Shown here: piece after piece, positions 27,027-35,818 of the stretch | Position numbering within the stretch: position 1 is the stretch's first letter | How the letters are laid out: each line of letters begins with the position of its first letter | Notes under the pieces: model-generated | The model's input: the letters and a program-made list of their open reading frames with translations, nothing else | Database searches by the model: none | What the model was told of the DNA's origin: nothing | Made by a program: the position numbers and the translations under genes | DNA from: Bradyrhizobium lablabi | GTDB lineage: Bacteria > Pseudomonadota > Alphaproteobacteria > Rhizobiales > Xanthobacteraceae | Assembly (NCBI RefSeq): GCF_018131005.1 | Contig: NZ_JAFCJK010000002.1 | Coordinates: 434,001-498,000, forward strand | DNA: 64,000 nucleotides | Direction: 5' to 3'

Positions 27027-28349
27027 ATGAACGTGGTGGCAAAGACCGAGACTGGACGCGCGGTGGGCGATGGTTTCGCCCTCGTGCGCGACCGTCTGCC
27101 GGGCGGGGGAAAGATCGCTGATCTGCGGCGCGAGGCGTTCGAAGCCTATGAGCGTGCGGGCTTGCCGCACCGCCGGATCGAGGACTGGAAATACACCGAC
27201 CTGCGCGCGCTGATGCGCGAGGTGTTGCCGCTAGCGCCTCGGCCGGATGCCGCCGCGCTGAGCCGCGCCGCGGCCGCTACCAAGCCGCAGCTGATCGGCG
27301 GCGTACGGCGTCTGGTACTGGTGGACGGCGTGTTCGCTCCGTCGCTCTCCGATCTCGGCAATCTCGAAAAGGGGCTCACGATCCGCCCGCTGCGCGAACT
27401 GCTCGACGCTGGCGACAGCGCGCTGTCGACGCAGGCTTTTGCTTTCGATAATTCCAACCCGATGATCGCGCTGAACGGCGCGATGGCGACCGATGGCGTC
27501 GTCATCGAGGTCGCCGATGGTACCGTATTGGCGCAGCCGCTGCAGATCATTCATGTCGCCTCCGGCGGAGCGCCGGCCGCGATGTTCACACGCTCGTTGC
27601 TCAGGCTTGGCCGCGACGCCGGCGCGACGCTGGTTGAGAGCCATCTCGCTGCCGACGTCGCCACGGCCTATCAGACGTACAATGCGCTGGTTGTTTCGAT
27701 CGGCGATAATGCCCGGTTCGAGCATGTTCGCCTGGTCGAGGATGCGTTCGATGCCTTCAACATTTCCTCGGTGAACGTGTCGCTGGGCGCGCACGCCCAT
27801 TACAGCACATTCGGCCTGACCTCCGGCGCCGGTGTCAGCCGTTACCAGATGACCGTGACGTTCGCAGGCGAAGGCTCGAGGGTTGAAACCAACGGCGTCA
27901 ATCTGCTCAACGGCAAGCAGCACGCGGACACCACGCTGTTCATGGACCACGCGGTGCCGAACTGCGCAAGCCGCGAGGCTTTCCGCGCCGTGGTCGACGA
28001 CCGCGCCCGGTCGGTGTTCCAGGGCCGCATCATCGTGCGCCCCGATGCACAGAAGACCGACGCCAAGATGATGACGCGCGCGCTCCTGCTCTCGGATGAG
28101 GCGGAAGCCGACAACAAGCCCGAGCTCGAAATCTTTGCCGACGACGTCACCTGCGGCCATGGCGCGACCACCGGTGCGCTCGACGAGAGCCTGCTGTTCT
28201 ATCTTCGCGCTCGCGGGCTACCGGAGAAAGAGGCCGAGGCGTTGCTGATCCAGGCCTTCGTCGGCGAGGCGATCGAGCAGATCGCGAACGATGCCTTGCG
28301 CGAGGTTGCGATCGCAACCGCACAGCGTTGGCTCGAGGCGAGGGTGTAA
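27027..28349 (+). CDS. sufD: Fe-S assembly protein SufD
   Basis: SufD is the structural partner of SufB in the SufBC2D scaffold. It is 440 residues and has a right-handed beta-helix body. Markers are RRIEDWKYTDLR near the N terminus, VNLLNGKQHADTTLFMDHAVPNC, FQGRIIVRPDAQKTDAKM, and the C-terminal FADDVTCGHGATTGALDESLLFYLRARGL, where the Cys-Gly-His lies at the SufB interface. The start at ATG 27027 has AGGACGG upstream. sufS begins 3 bases after the stop, showing tight operon packing. Confidence 0.95.
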   Translation: MNVVAKTETGRAVGDGFALVRDRLPGGGKIADLRREAFEAYERAGLPHRRIEDWKYTDLRALMREVLPLAPRPDAAALSRAAAATKPQLIGGVRRLVLVDGVFAPSLSDLGNLEKGLTIRPLRELLDAGDSALSTQAFAFDNSNPMIALNGAMATDGVVIEVADGTVLAQPLQIIHVASGGAPAAMFTRSLLRLGRDAGATLVESHLAADVATAYQTYNALVVSIGDNARFEHVRLVEDAFDAFNISSVNVSLGAHAHYSTFGLTSGAGVSRYQMTVTFAGEGSRVETNGVNLLNGKQHADTTLFMDHAVPNCASREAFRAVVDDRARSVFQGRIIVRPDAQKTDAKMMTRALLLSDEAEADNKPELEIFADDVTCGHGATTGALDESLLFYLRARGLPEKEAEALLIQAFVGEAIEQIANDALREVAIATAQRWLEARV

Positions 28350-28352
28350 GCC

Positions 28353-29594
28353 ATGCATCCGGCGGTCTCCAACGGCGCTTACGACGTAGCCCGCGTGCGG
28401 CAGGATTTCCCGGCGCTGGCCATGCAGGTCTATGGCAAGCCGCTGGTCTATCTCGACAACGCCGCCTCGGCGCAGAAGCCGAATGCGGTGCTTGACCGTA
28501 TGACCGAGGCCTACACGAGCGAATACGCCAACGTGCATCGCGGATTGCACTATCTCGCCAATGCCGCGACGGAGGCCTATGAGGGCGCCCGCGCCAAGGT
28601 GGCGAAATTCGTCAACGCCCGCCGCAACGAGGAGATCATCTTCACCCGGAACGTCACCGAGGCGATCAACCTCGTGGCGTCGTCCTTCGGCGAGCCCAAC
28701 ATCAAGGCGGGTGACGAGATCGTCCTTTCGATCATGGAGCATCATTCCAACATCGTGCCGTGGCATTTCCTGCGGGAACGCCATGGCGCCGTGATCAAGT
28801 GGGCGCCGGTCGACGACGAGGGCAACTTCCTGATCGAGGAGTTCGAGAAACTCCTGACGCCGCGCACCAAAATGGTTGCGATCACCCAGATGTCGAACGC
28901 GCTCGGCACCCTGGTGCCGGTCAAGGAGGTCATCAAGCTCGCCCATAACAGGGGCATTCCCGTCCTGGTCGACGGCGCGCAAGGGGCGGTGCATCTACCG
29001 GTCGATGTCCGGGACCTCGATTGCGATTTCTACGCCTTCACCGGGCACAAGGTCTACGGGCCGACGGGCATCGGCGCGCTCTACGCCAAGCACGAGCATC
29101 TGGTCGCGATGCGGCCCTTCAACGGCGGCGGCGAGATGATCCGCGAGGTCGCCAAGGACTGGATCACCTATGGCGATCCGCCGCACAAGTTCGAGGCCGG
29201 CACGCCGCCGATCGTCGAGGCGATCGGTCTCGGGACTGCGATCGACTATGTCAGTTCGATCGGCAAGGAGCGAATTGCCGCGCATGAGCACGACCTGCTG
29301 ACGTATGCCCAGGAGCGGCTGCGCGAAATCAACTCGCTGCGGCTGATCGGCACGGCCCGCAACAAGGGTCCCGTGATCTCCTTCGAGATGAAGGGCGCGC
29401 ATCCCCATGATGTCGCGACCGTGATCGATCGCCAGGGCATTGCGGTGCGCGCCGGCACTCATTGCGTGATGCCGCTTTTAGAGCGGTTCAATGTCACGGC
29501 GACCTGCCGCGCGTCGTTCGGGATGTATAATACAAAGGAAGAAGTCGACCACCTTGCGCAGGCGCTGATCAAGGCGCGGGAATTGTTCGCATGA
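28353..29594 (+). CDS. sufS: Cysteine desulfurase SufS (group II)
   Basis: This is a PLP-dependent cysteine desulfurase/selenocysteine lyase of 413 residues. The N-terminal part has DFPALAMQVYGKPLVYLDNAAS. The PLP Lys lies in FTGHKVYGPTGIG, and the catalytic Cys371 in RAGTHCVMPLL, the short-loop group II arrangement that normally needs SufE or SufU as sulfur acceptor. Neither partner is encoded nearby. The stop codon overlaps the start of the next gene (ATGA), which implies translational coupling. Confidence 0.95.
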   Translation: MHPAVSNGAYDVARVRQDFPALAMQVYGKPLVYLDNAASAQKPNAVLDRMTEAYTSEYANVHRGLHYLANAATEAYEGARAKVAKFVNARRNEEIIFTRNVTEAINLVASSFGEPNIKAGDEIVLSIMEHHSNIVPWHFLRERHGAVIKWAPVDDEGNFLIEEFEKLLTPRTKMVAITQMSNALGTLVPVKEVIKLAHNRGIPVLVDGAQGAVHLPVDVRDLDCDFYAFTGHKVYGPTGIGALYAKHEHLVAMRPFNGGGEMIREVAKDWITYGDPPHKFEAGTPPIVEAIGLGTAIDYVSSIGKERIAAHEHDLLTYAQERLREINSLRLIGTARNKGPVISFEMKGAHPHDVATVIDRQGIAVRAGTHCVMPLLERFNVTATCRASFGMYNTKEEVDHLAQALIKARELFA

Positions 29595-29962
29595 CCGATA
29601 CGGCCGAAGTCAAAACTTCCAATATGGAAACCACCTCGGCGCTGCCGGCGGAGGAGACCGAGCGCATGAGCGGCGAAATCGTCGCCGCGCTGAAGACGGT
29701 ATTCGATCCGGAAATTCCGGCTGATATTTACGAGCTCGGCCTGATCTACAAGGTCGACCTTAAGGACGACCGCGGCGTCGATATCGTGATGACGCTGACC
29801 ACGCCGAACTGCCCCGCGGCCGGCGAGTTGCCGCAGATGGTGGAGAACGCGGTGGCGAGTGTCCCGGGCGTCGGCGTCGTCAACGTCAATCTGGTGTGGG
29901 ATCCGGCCTGGACGCCGGACCGCATGTCCGACGAGGCGCGCCTTGTTCTCAATATGTGGTGA
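29591..29962 (+). CDS. SUF-associated DUF59/MIP18-family protein (SufT-like)
   Basis: This 123-residue protein has a DUF59 domain covering about residues 25-120. The family acts in Fe-S cluster maturation or transfer (SufT, PaaD, MIP18). The motif FDPEIPADIYELGLIYKV is strongly conserved, as is MTLTTPNCPAAGELP with the ligand-like Cys. It overlaps sufS by four bases, confirming membership of the operon. The acidic, Thr-rich N terminus of about 25 residues is variable in the family. Confidence 0.9.
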   Translation: MTDTAEVKTSNMETTSALPAEETERMSGEIVAALKTVFDPEIPADIYELGLIYKVDLKDDRGVDIVMTLTTPNCPAAGELPQMVENAVASVPGVGVVNVNLVWDPAWTPDRMSDEARLVLNMW

Positions 29963-30029
29963 TGCGTAGGAAGGCCGAACTTAACCCTTGGAACGACCGG
30001 CAATTGATTTTGCCGCTGGGACTGACCAC

Positions 30030-30431
30030 ATGAACGACATGACACAAGCTTCACCGACGCCGACCAAGCCGAAGCCGCGCCCGCGCCCGCAGGTCATGAA
30101 ACTGACGGATGCCGCGGCGGCGCGGATCACCGAACTCACCAAGCGCGCCGATTCGGAGATCGTCGGCTTGCGCGTCGGCATCAAAAACGGCGGCTGTGCC
30201 GGACAGTCCTATACCGTCGAATATGCCCACGAGATCCGCCCGACCGACGAAGTGGTCGAGGACAAAGGCGTGAAGATTCTGGTCGACCCGAAGGCCGTGC
30301 TGTTTCTGCTTGGCACCGAGATGGACTACAAGGCCGACAAGATGCAGGCCCAGTTCGTGTTCAACAACCCTAATCAGGTCTCGGCTTGCGGTTGCGGTGA
30401 ATCGGTGCAACTCAAGCCGGCGAAGGTTTAA
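30030..30431 (+). CDS. sufA: HesB/IscA-family Fe-S carrier (SufA-like)
   Basis: This A-type carrier protein of 133 residues accepts clusters from SufBCD and passes them on. The three ligand cysteines are present: one in NGGCAGQSYTVEY and two in the C-terminal ACGCGES. A Pro/Lys-rich N-terminal stretch of about 25 residues (TPTKPKPRPRPQ) precedes the domain. The start at ATG 30030 is preferred to an in-frame start 14 codons upstream, since it gives the usual family length. SufA, IscA and ErpA cannot be separated by eye; position in the operon favours SufA. Confidence 0.92.
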   Translation: MNDMTQASPTPTKPKPRPRPQVMKLTDAAAARITELTKRADSEIVGLRVGIKNGGCAGQSYTVEYAHEIRPTDEVVEDKGVKILVDPKAVLFLLGTEMDYKADKMQAQFVFNNPNQVSACGCGESVQLKPAKV

Positions 30432-30454
30432 GGGGGCGGTCGCCGCAGGCGCCA

Positions 30455-30563
30455 GCCCTCATCCTGAAGAGCCGCGCCTTACGCGGCGTCTCGAAGGATG
30501 GGCCGCGGGCTTCACTGAGGCCTCATGGTTCGAGACGCGCGTCCGCGCTCCTCACCATGAGGG
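30455..30563. repeat. Intergenic palindromic repeat, copy 1
   Basis: The element starts with CCTCATCCTGAAGAGC and ends with CTCACCATGAGG. It contains two nested inverted repeats: CATCCT...AGGATG around a CGCG core, and the perfect 9-bp pair CCTCATGGT (30521-30529)/ACCATGAGG (30554-30562). A decayed copy in the same orientation lies at 31031-31129. The layout is that of the short palindromic elements scattered through Bradyrhizobium genomes (recalled, not searched). Confidence 0.8.
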
Positions 30564-30584
30564 GAGAGTGGGGCAACTTCAAAA

Positions 30585-31040
30585 ATGGACCGCGAATTCC
30601 TGATCGACCTGTTCGCTGATTTCGGTCCGGTCACCATCCGCCGGATGTTTTCCGGATTCGGCATCTCCGCTGACGGCACCAATTTCGCCTTAGCGCTGCG
30701 TGCTGGCCTTTATTTCCGCGCCGACGACGAAACCATTCCGCGGTTTGAGGCTGAGGGATCGAAGCCGTTCCAGTACCAGACGCGCACGAAAACCGTCACG
30801 GTGAATTCATATTGGCAGCTGCCGGCGCGGTTGTTCGACGATTCCGAGGAGCTTGCCGTGTGGGCAAGGTCGGCGCTCGCCGCCGCCCAACGCGCCGCGT
30901 TGCGCAAGCCTCCGAAGGCGCGGAAAGCGAAGGTTTCCACGCAGAAGGCCGCGGGCAAGAAGGTAAGCAAGAAGAAGCGTGTCGCGAAGAAAGCGGTCGC
31001 TGGGAAGGAACGCGTGCAAGGGAAAAAGTCCCCATCCTGA
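30585..31040 (+). CDS. TfoX N-terminal domain protein with Lys-rich tail
   Basis: The protein is 151 residues. Residues 1-100 form a TfoX_N domain (LIDLFADFGPVTIRRMFSGFGISADGTNFALAL, then GLYFRADDE and FQYQTR), the domain found in the competence regulator Sxy/TfoX. The last ~50 residues are Lys/Ala-rich (KKVSKKKRVAKKAVAG), a probable nucleic-acid-binding tail. The gene sits between two copies of a palindromic repeat, and its last codons and TGA stop lie within the second copy. No competence genes are nearby; the function is unknown. Confidence 0.8.
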   Translation: MDREFLIDLFADFGPVTIRRMFSGFGISADGTNFALALRAGLYFRADDETIPRFEAEGSKPFQYQTRTKTVTVNSYWQLPARLFDDSEELAVWARSALAAAQRAALRKPPKARKAKVSTQKAAGKKVSKKKRVAKKAVAGKERVQGKKSPS

Positions 31041-31129
31041 AGAGCGCGCATCGCGCGGTCTCTAAGTACGGGCGGGTACGGTCGGGCACGTGGTTCGAGA
31101 CGGTGCTCCGCGCCTCATCTCACCATGGG
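31031..31129. repeat. Intergenic palindromic repeat, copy 2 (decayed)
   Basis: This is a degenerate relative of the element at 30455, same orientation, beginning CATCCTGAAGAGCGCGC and ending CTCACCATGGGG, with a central TGGTTCGAGACG shared with copy 1. Its first bases supply the stop codon of the TfoX-domain gene. The terminal palindrome is broken by substitutions. Confidence 0.7.
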
Positions 31130-31134
31130 GCGAT

Positions 31135-32208
31135 TTACGCCACCCGGCTCTGGGTTTCGGCGGCGTATTCCGGATCGATCTCGCAGATCACGCGGTTGCG
31201 CCCTGCGCGCTTGGCGGCGTAGAGGCAGGCGTCCGCGCGCTCGATCAGCGAGTCCGTGTCATCCCCCGGCTTCAGCATGGAGACCCCAACCGAAATGGTG
31301 ACGCGGCCGAGGATTTCGCCGGTGGACTTCTTCTTCAATTCCTTTGCCATCACGGCGCGACGGATGTGATCGGCGACCGTCAATGCCTGACGCAGCGCGG
31401 TGTTGGGCAACACCACCGCAAACTCCTCGCCACCGTAGCGGGCGGTAATATCCTGGCCCTTGATGGTTTGTTTCAGGGACTGAGCGACCAGCCGCAATAC
31501 CTGGTCTCCGGTGAGATGACCGTAGGAGTCGTTGAACGACTTGAAGTGATCGATGTCGAACATCAATAGCGACAGCGGCTCGCTGCTCGCAAGCGCGCTG
31601 TGAACGGTCATCACGATCGAGCGATCGAAATATTTGCGATTTCCAAGACCCGTGAGCGGGTCGGTCAGGCTTTCGGCACGGATTGCTTCGAGGCTGTGCT
31701 GCAGGTCGCTGATCTCGGATTTCGAAAGCGTGAGCCGGTTCTCCAGCGCCTTGTTGGTCTCGCGCATCTCGCCCGTCGACTTCGCAAGGAGGTCGACGAT
31801 CGCCTTGATCTGGTCGCGAGTCGTAGCGGATGCGAGCCGGTCGGTTGCGCCGGCCAAGCTTGCTTCGTAGCTCGAGGAGACGTCAAGCGCGTCGGTGATC
31901 AGTTTCATCACGTCGTCGATTTCGCCGATGACGCGCGCACCGACCTTGTCGATACGGTCGGATGTCTTGATGTGCGACAGGTAGGTTTCGTAGATCTGCT
32001 CGAGATCTGACTCGCTGAGCTTGCCGCTGCGCGCCAGCGTCTCGTTGATGATCTTGTTGAGGGAGGCATTGTATCCGGTCGCGTAGACGTACCAGATTTC
32101 ATAATTGCGGGGAACGGCGGTTTGTCGAAGGGAGCGAATCTGACCAAGAGCGACTTCGGCAAAAGCCAACGTGCGTTCGTGTTCGTCCAACAGCTTGACC
32201 ACCGTCAC
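31135..32208 (-). CDS. Diguanylate cyclase (GGDEF domain)
   Basis: This 357-residue soluble protein makes cyclic di-GMP. The N-terminal ~170 residues are helical with no membrane segment, ending in a coiled coil (ETNKALENRLTLSKSEISDLQHSLEAIRAE). The GGDEF domain starts at SLTDPLTGLGNRKYF and has the active-site motif ARYGGEEF, so it should be catalytically competent. The inhibitory I-site (RxxD, five residues before GGEEF) reads KGQD, with Lys replacing Arg. A GTG at 32208 is the start. The sensory input of the N-terminal domain is unknown. Confidence 0.92.
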   Translation of the reverse strand: MTVVKLLDEHERTLAFAEVALGQIRSLRQTAVPRNYEIWYVYATGYNASLNKIINETLARSGKLSESDLEQIYETYLSHIKTSDRIDKVGARVIGEIDDVMKLITDALDVSSSYEASLAGATDRLASATTRDQIKAIVDLLAKSTGEMRETNKALENRLTLSKSEISDLQHSLEAIRAESLTDPLTGLGNRKYFDRSIVMTVHSALASSEPLSLLMFDIDHFKSFNDSYGHLTGDQVLRLVAQSLKQTIKGQDITARYGGEEFAVVLPNTALRQALTVADHIRRAVMAKELKKKSTGEILGRVTISVGVSMLKPGDDTDSLIERADACLYAAKRAGRNRVICEIDPEYAAETQSRVA

Positions 32209-32423
32209 GTCCCCAATGCAGGCGGTGCCGGATTTTGCCCAGCAACAATAATTAAAGTATCGCCGCGAGGGTACGGGACGAGAGTGAAGGCAAGGTAAAC
32301 GGGTGGGCGTTGCCGGTGTGGCCTTTGATCCGCCTCTTGACGCGTGCCGGCGGTGCAGAACGCGCTACAACGGCAGGCGATTGAAAGATTGGCCTGACAT
32401 ATCGTTCAGGCCAAGCCGACGCT

Positions 32424-33848
32424 TCACGCGCGTGCGCGCACCGGGCGCAGCAGGAACGCTGGCAGATGCGAGTGATCGGCGGGCTCGTGGTCCGCCTCCC
32501 GTTGCGGCCGCCGCGGCTCGCTGCGGCCGATCGAGGGCACGTGCTGGACTGTCGCCTCGGACTGTTGCGCGGCGTTACGGCCGCCCTGACGCGGCTCCTT
32601 GTCTTGACGCGGCTCGCGTTCGCGGCGCGGCTTGCGGCCGCCGCGAGCACTGTCACGCGAACCGTCACCGCCACGCGATCTGCGCGGCGCCCGGCCGTTG
32701 TCGGAAGTCTCGCTTTGAACGGTGTAGTCGCCCTCCGCGCGCGGGATCGCCTGGCCGATCAGTTTCTCGATCGCAGCGATCGACTTGGCGTCGAGGGAGG
32801 TGACGATGGAGATCGCGGTGCCGGCGCGTCCGGCGCGCCCGGTACGGCCGATGCGGTGGACGTAATCATCGGGATGATGCGGCACGTCGAAGTTGAAGAC
32901 GTGGCTGACGGCGGGAATGTCGAGGCCCCGGGCGGCGACGTCGGAGGCGACGAGCAGGGGCAGTTCGCCCTTGCGGAATTGATCGAGCGCGGCCATGCGC
33001 GCGGGCTGATCCATGTCGCCGTGAAGGGCGCCGACGCTGAAGCCGTGCTTCTGCAACGATTTGTGAAGGACAGCGACTTCGCGTTTGCGATTGCAGAAGA
33101 TAATCGCGTTGTTGAGTTCCTTGGCCTCGCGCAGCAGGCGGCGGAGGATCTCGCGCTTCTCGTGCGGCTCGCGCCCCGCGGGCACCTGTGACTGCGTCAC
33201 GGTAGCGGCTGTTGTCGCGGGCTTGGACACTTCTATCCTGGCCGGATTGTGCAGGAAGGTCTCGGTAATGCGGCTGATTTCAGGCGGCATGGTCGCGGTG
33301 AAGAACAGGGTCTGCCGCGTAAACGGGACAAGCTTGCAGATACGCTCGATGTCGGGGATGAAGCCCATGTCGAGCATGCGGTCGGCTTCATCGATCACCA
33401 GCAGCTCAACGCCGGTGAGCAGCAACCCGCCGCGTTCGGTATGGTCGAGCAGGCGGCCGGGCGTCGCGATCAGCACATCGACGCCGCGCGTCAGCTTGGA
33501 GTCCTGGTCGCCGAAGGAGACGCCACCGATCAGCAGTGCCACGTTGAGCTTCTGGCCCGCGCCGTATTTGTCGAAATTCTCCTTCACCTGCGCGGCAAGC
33601 TCGCGCGTCGGCTCGAGGATCAGGGTGCGCGGCATTCTTGCCCGTGCGCGGCCCTTTTCGAGGATCGTGAGCATCGGAAGAACGAAGGCGGCGGTCTTGC
33701 CGGTGCCGGTCTGGGCGATGCCGAGAACGTCGCGCCGGGCGAGAACGTGGGGGATCGCCTGTTCCTGGATGGGGGTGGGGGTGGTGTAACCGGTGGCCGC
33801 AACTGCGGCGAGGACCTTGTTGGACAGGCCTAGATTGGAAAAAGACAT
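32424..33848 (-). CDS. DEAD-box RNA helicase (RhlE-like)
   Basis: This 474-residue ATP-dependent RNA helicase acts in ribosome assembly or RNA decay. Motifs in order: Q-motif TPTPIQEQAIP, Walker A AQTGTGKTAAF, PTRELA, VIDEADRMLDMGF, TAT in place of SAT (FFTATMPPE), and [11 protein letters not shown]. The C-terminal ~100 residues are a basic, disordered tail rich in Arg, Gly and Gln (RRSRGGDGSRDSARGGRKPRR split by acidic residues), typical of RhlE-like proteins that bind RNA through it. The upstream gap is long (420 bases to the next gene), so a structured 5' leader is possible. Confidence 0.93.
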   Translation of the reverse strand: MSFSNLGLSNKVLAAVAATGYTTPTPIQEQAIPHVLARRDVLGIAQTGTGKTAAFVLPMLTILEKGRARARMPRTLILEPTRELAAQVKENFDKYGAGQKLNVALLIGGVSFGDQDSKLTRGVDVLIATPGRLLDHTERGGLLLTGVELLVIDEADRMLDMGFIPDIERICKLVPFTRQTLFFTATMPPEISRITETFLHNPARIEVSKPATTAATVTQSQVPAGREPHEKREILRRLLREAKELNNAIIFCNRKREVAVLHKSLQKHGFSVGALHGDMDQPARMAALDQFRKGELPLLVASDVAARGLDIPAVSHVFNFDVPHHPDDYVHRIGRTGRAGRAGTAISIVTSLDAKSIAAIEKLIGQAIPRAEGDYTVQSETSDNGRAPRRSRGGDGSRDSARGGRKPRREREPRQDKEPRQGGRNAAQQSEATVQHVPSIGRSEPRRPQREADHEPADHSHLPAFLLRPVRARA

Positions 33849-34268
33849 TGAGCCTCTGGTCGATACCGCCGTTCGGAATCGAAGATAAAAGGCTGTCGCG
33901 TCCGGCCCCGAAACGGCTCGCTTCTCAAAAAAGCTCGGGGGCTCTGACTGACGCTGACGGGCGGCAAACCTGACGAATCGCGTTTCGATCCGACGCTGCG
34001 CTCAGGCGGAACATAGGGGCCAAACCAGCAAAGTCAATCTTGGAACGGGGCAGATGGCCGAAAAAGCTTAATGTTTTCGCACGAATAAGCGTCTGTTCTG
34101 TCATTTTCCCGTCAAATCGGTCGCTAACCCCTCGGGGATGGTGAAGCAAGCCGGCACAACCGTCCTGGAGGCGGCGGGAACGCGGCTGGACCATTGAACC
34201 GGCCAAACCACTGATCCGACTATCGTCCGGCGGTCGCATGTGCCCGCTGGTTGCAAGCGGGGGACGGG
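33849..34268. other. Gene-free divergent region, helicase and caspase-like genes
   Basis: 420 bases with no credible ORF on either strand. It should carry the divergent promoters of the DEAD-box helicase and the caspase-like gene. I see A/T-rich patches near 34045-34110 and the short repeat GCTTA/TAAGC around 34067-34091, but no promoter I would name. Confidence 0.5.
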
Positions 34269-35768
34269 ATGACGCGTTGGCTTTGGGGAGTATCCGCAAC
34301 AACCGCTATCGCGACCGCGTTCATGGCATTGAGCGCTCCGGCGCATGCGGATAAACGCGTTGCGCTGGTCATCGGCAACAATGACTACCGGAACGTGCCG
34401 AAACTCCAGAAGGCGGTCAACGACGCCCGCACCATGGGCGACACGCTGAAGCAACTTGGCTTTAGCGTCATGGTCGCCGAAAATCTGAACCGCCAGGCCT
34501 TCTCCGAGACGTTGCTTGCTTTCGACCGTTCAATCGACCCTGGCGACACCGCGTTCTTCTTCTATGCCGGCCACGGCTTTGAGATCGCCGGCCAGAACTT
34601 CCTTCTGCCGACCGATGTGCCGGCGGCGACCGAAGGTCAGGAAGAACTTGTGCGCGACGCGTCGGTCCTTGCCGATCGGATCGTCGAGCGGCTGCAAAAC
34701 AGGCAGGCGCGCACCTCGATCCTGGTGTTCGATGCCTGCCGCAACAATCCGTTCGAGCGGCCGGGCACCCGCGCAGTTGCGGGCGGCGGCGGGCTTGCGC
34801 CGATGATGCAACTGCCGGAGGGCGTGTTCTCGGTGTTTTCGGCAGGTCCCCGCCAGACCGCGCTCGATCGCCTCTCGAACGACGACGCCAATCCCAACTC
34901 GGTGTTCACGCGGACCTTCGCCAAGGAGCTGGTGCGGCCCGGTGAGAATCTCGTGCAGGTCGCGCAGCGCACGCGGCGGCTGGTGAGCGAGATGGCCGAT
35001 ACCGTGAAGCACAAGCAGATCCCCGTCTATTTCGACCAGATGGTCGACGACGTCTTCCTGAACGGCATGGCAAAGGGACAGGCTGAGGCTGCCAGGCCCT
35101 CAGCGCCGCCACAGCAGGTGGCCGCACTGCCCCCGATGTCCGTGCCGAAAACCCCTAAAGAAGATACGGTCAACGCTCCGATCGCGAGCTTCTCGCGGCA
35201 TAGTGGCGGCTGGACCGTGGTGTTCTCGATTGCCGACCCGACGCTCGGCATCTCCTGGCGGATGGGCGATGCGGGCGAATTCCGCGAAACCGGCTTCATC
35301 GACACGCTCGACTCGCGCACGCGTAAGCGGATGCCCAATCCGTCGATCGAGCTGCCGTCCGACGCGTCCGCAGGCACGATCCAGCTTCGCTATGTTGATA
35401 CGCAAGGCGAGGTGCAGGGGCCGTTCCCGATCAGGTTCGATCCCGAAGCGGCGCTGATCCGCGACCAGCGCAAGATCCTCGACATGACCGCGACGAGCTG
35501 GCTCTCGTTCCGCGAGTTCAACGGCCTCCTCGTCTACTACACGCACCTGATGTCCTACCGCTGCGCTATTCGCGAGGTGCGCGTCGGCATTGATACGGCT
35601 GTGCCGGACAAGGTTCTGAAGATGCCGCCGTGTGATCCTCGCGATCCCAGCGTAATTCCGCATGATGCGCAGCCCTATTTGAAGCTCGCGCCGCAGACCA
35701 GATCGGTCTCGGTGGAGTTGACCTACCGCGACGGCAGCGTATCGGAGATCAAGACGTTCCGGCGATAG
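34269..35768 (+). CDS. Secreted caspase-like protein (peptidase C14 family)
   Basis: This 499-residue protein has a signal peptide (WLWGVSATTAIATAFMALSAPAHA) followed at once by a caspase-fold domain: DKRVALVIGNNDYRNVPKLQ, the catalytic His102 in FYAGHGFE and Cys157 in DACRNNPF. Both catalytic residues are present, so it may be an active protease with basic-residue or other specificity, as in bacterial orthocaspases. After a Pro-rich linker (residues ~280-305) the C-terminal ~200 residues are a beta-rich domain I do not recognise. The start at ATG 34269 has GGGGGA upstream. The location is periplasmic or extracellular. Confidence 0.85.
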   Translation: MTRWLWGVSATTAIATAFMALSAPAHADKRVALVIGNNDYRNVPKLQKAVNDARTMGDTLKQLGFSVMVAENLNRQAFSETLLAFDRSIDPGDTAFFFYAGHGFEIAGQNFLLPTDVPAATEGQEELVRDASVLADRIVERLQNRQARTSILVFDACRNNPFERPGTRAVAGGGGLAPMMQLPEGVFSVFSAGPRQTALDRLSNDDANPNSVFTRTFAKELVRPGENLVQVAQRTRRLVSEMADTVKHKQIPVYFDQMVDDVFLNGMAKGQAEAARPSAPPQQVAALPPMSVPKTPKEDTVNAPIASFSRHSGGWTVVFSIADPTLGISWRMGDAGEFRETGFIDTLDSRTRKRMPNPSIELPSDASAGTIQLRYVDTQGEVQGPFPIRFDPEAALIRDQRKILDMTATSWLSFREFNGLLVYYTHLMSYRCAIREVRVGIDTAVPDKVLKMPPCDPRDPSVIPHDAQPYLKLAPQTRSVSVELTYRDGSVSEIKTFRR

Positions 35769-35818
35769 GAGTTCTGGTCCGAACGGCGTTACAATCCAGC
35801 AAACAACGGGGCCGGATC

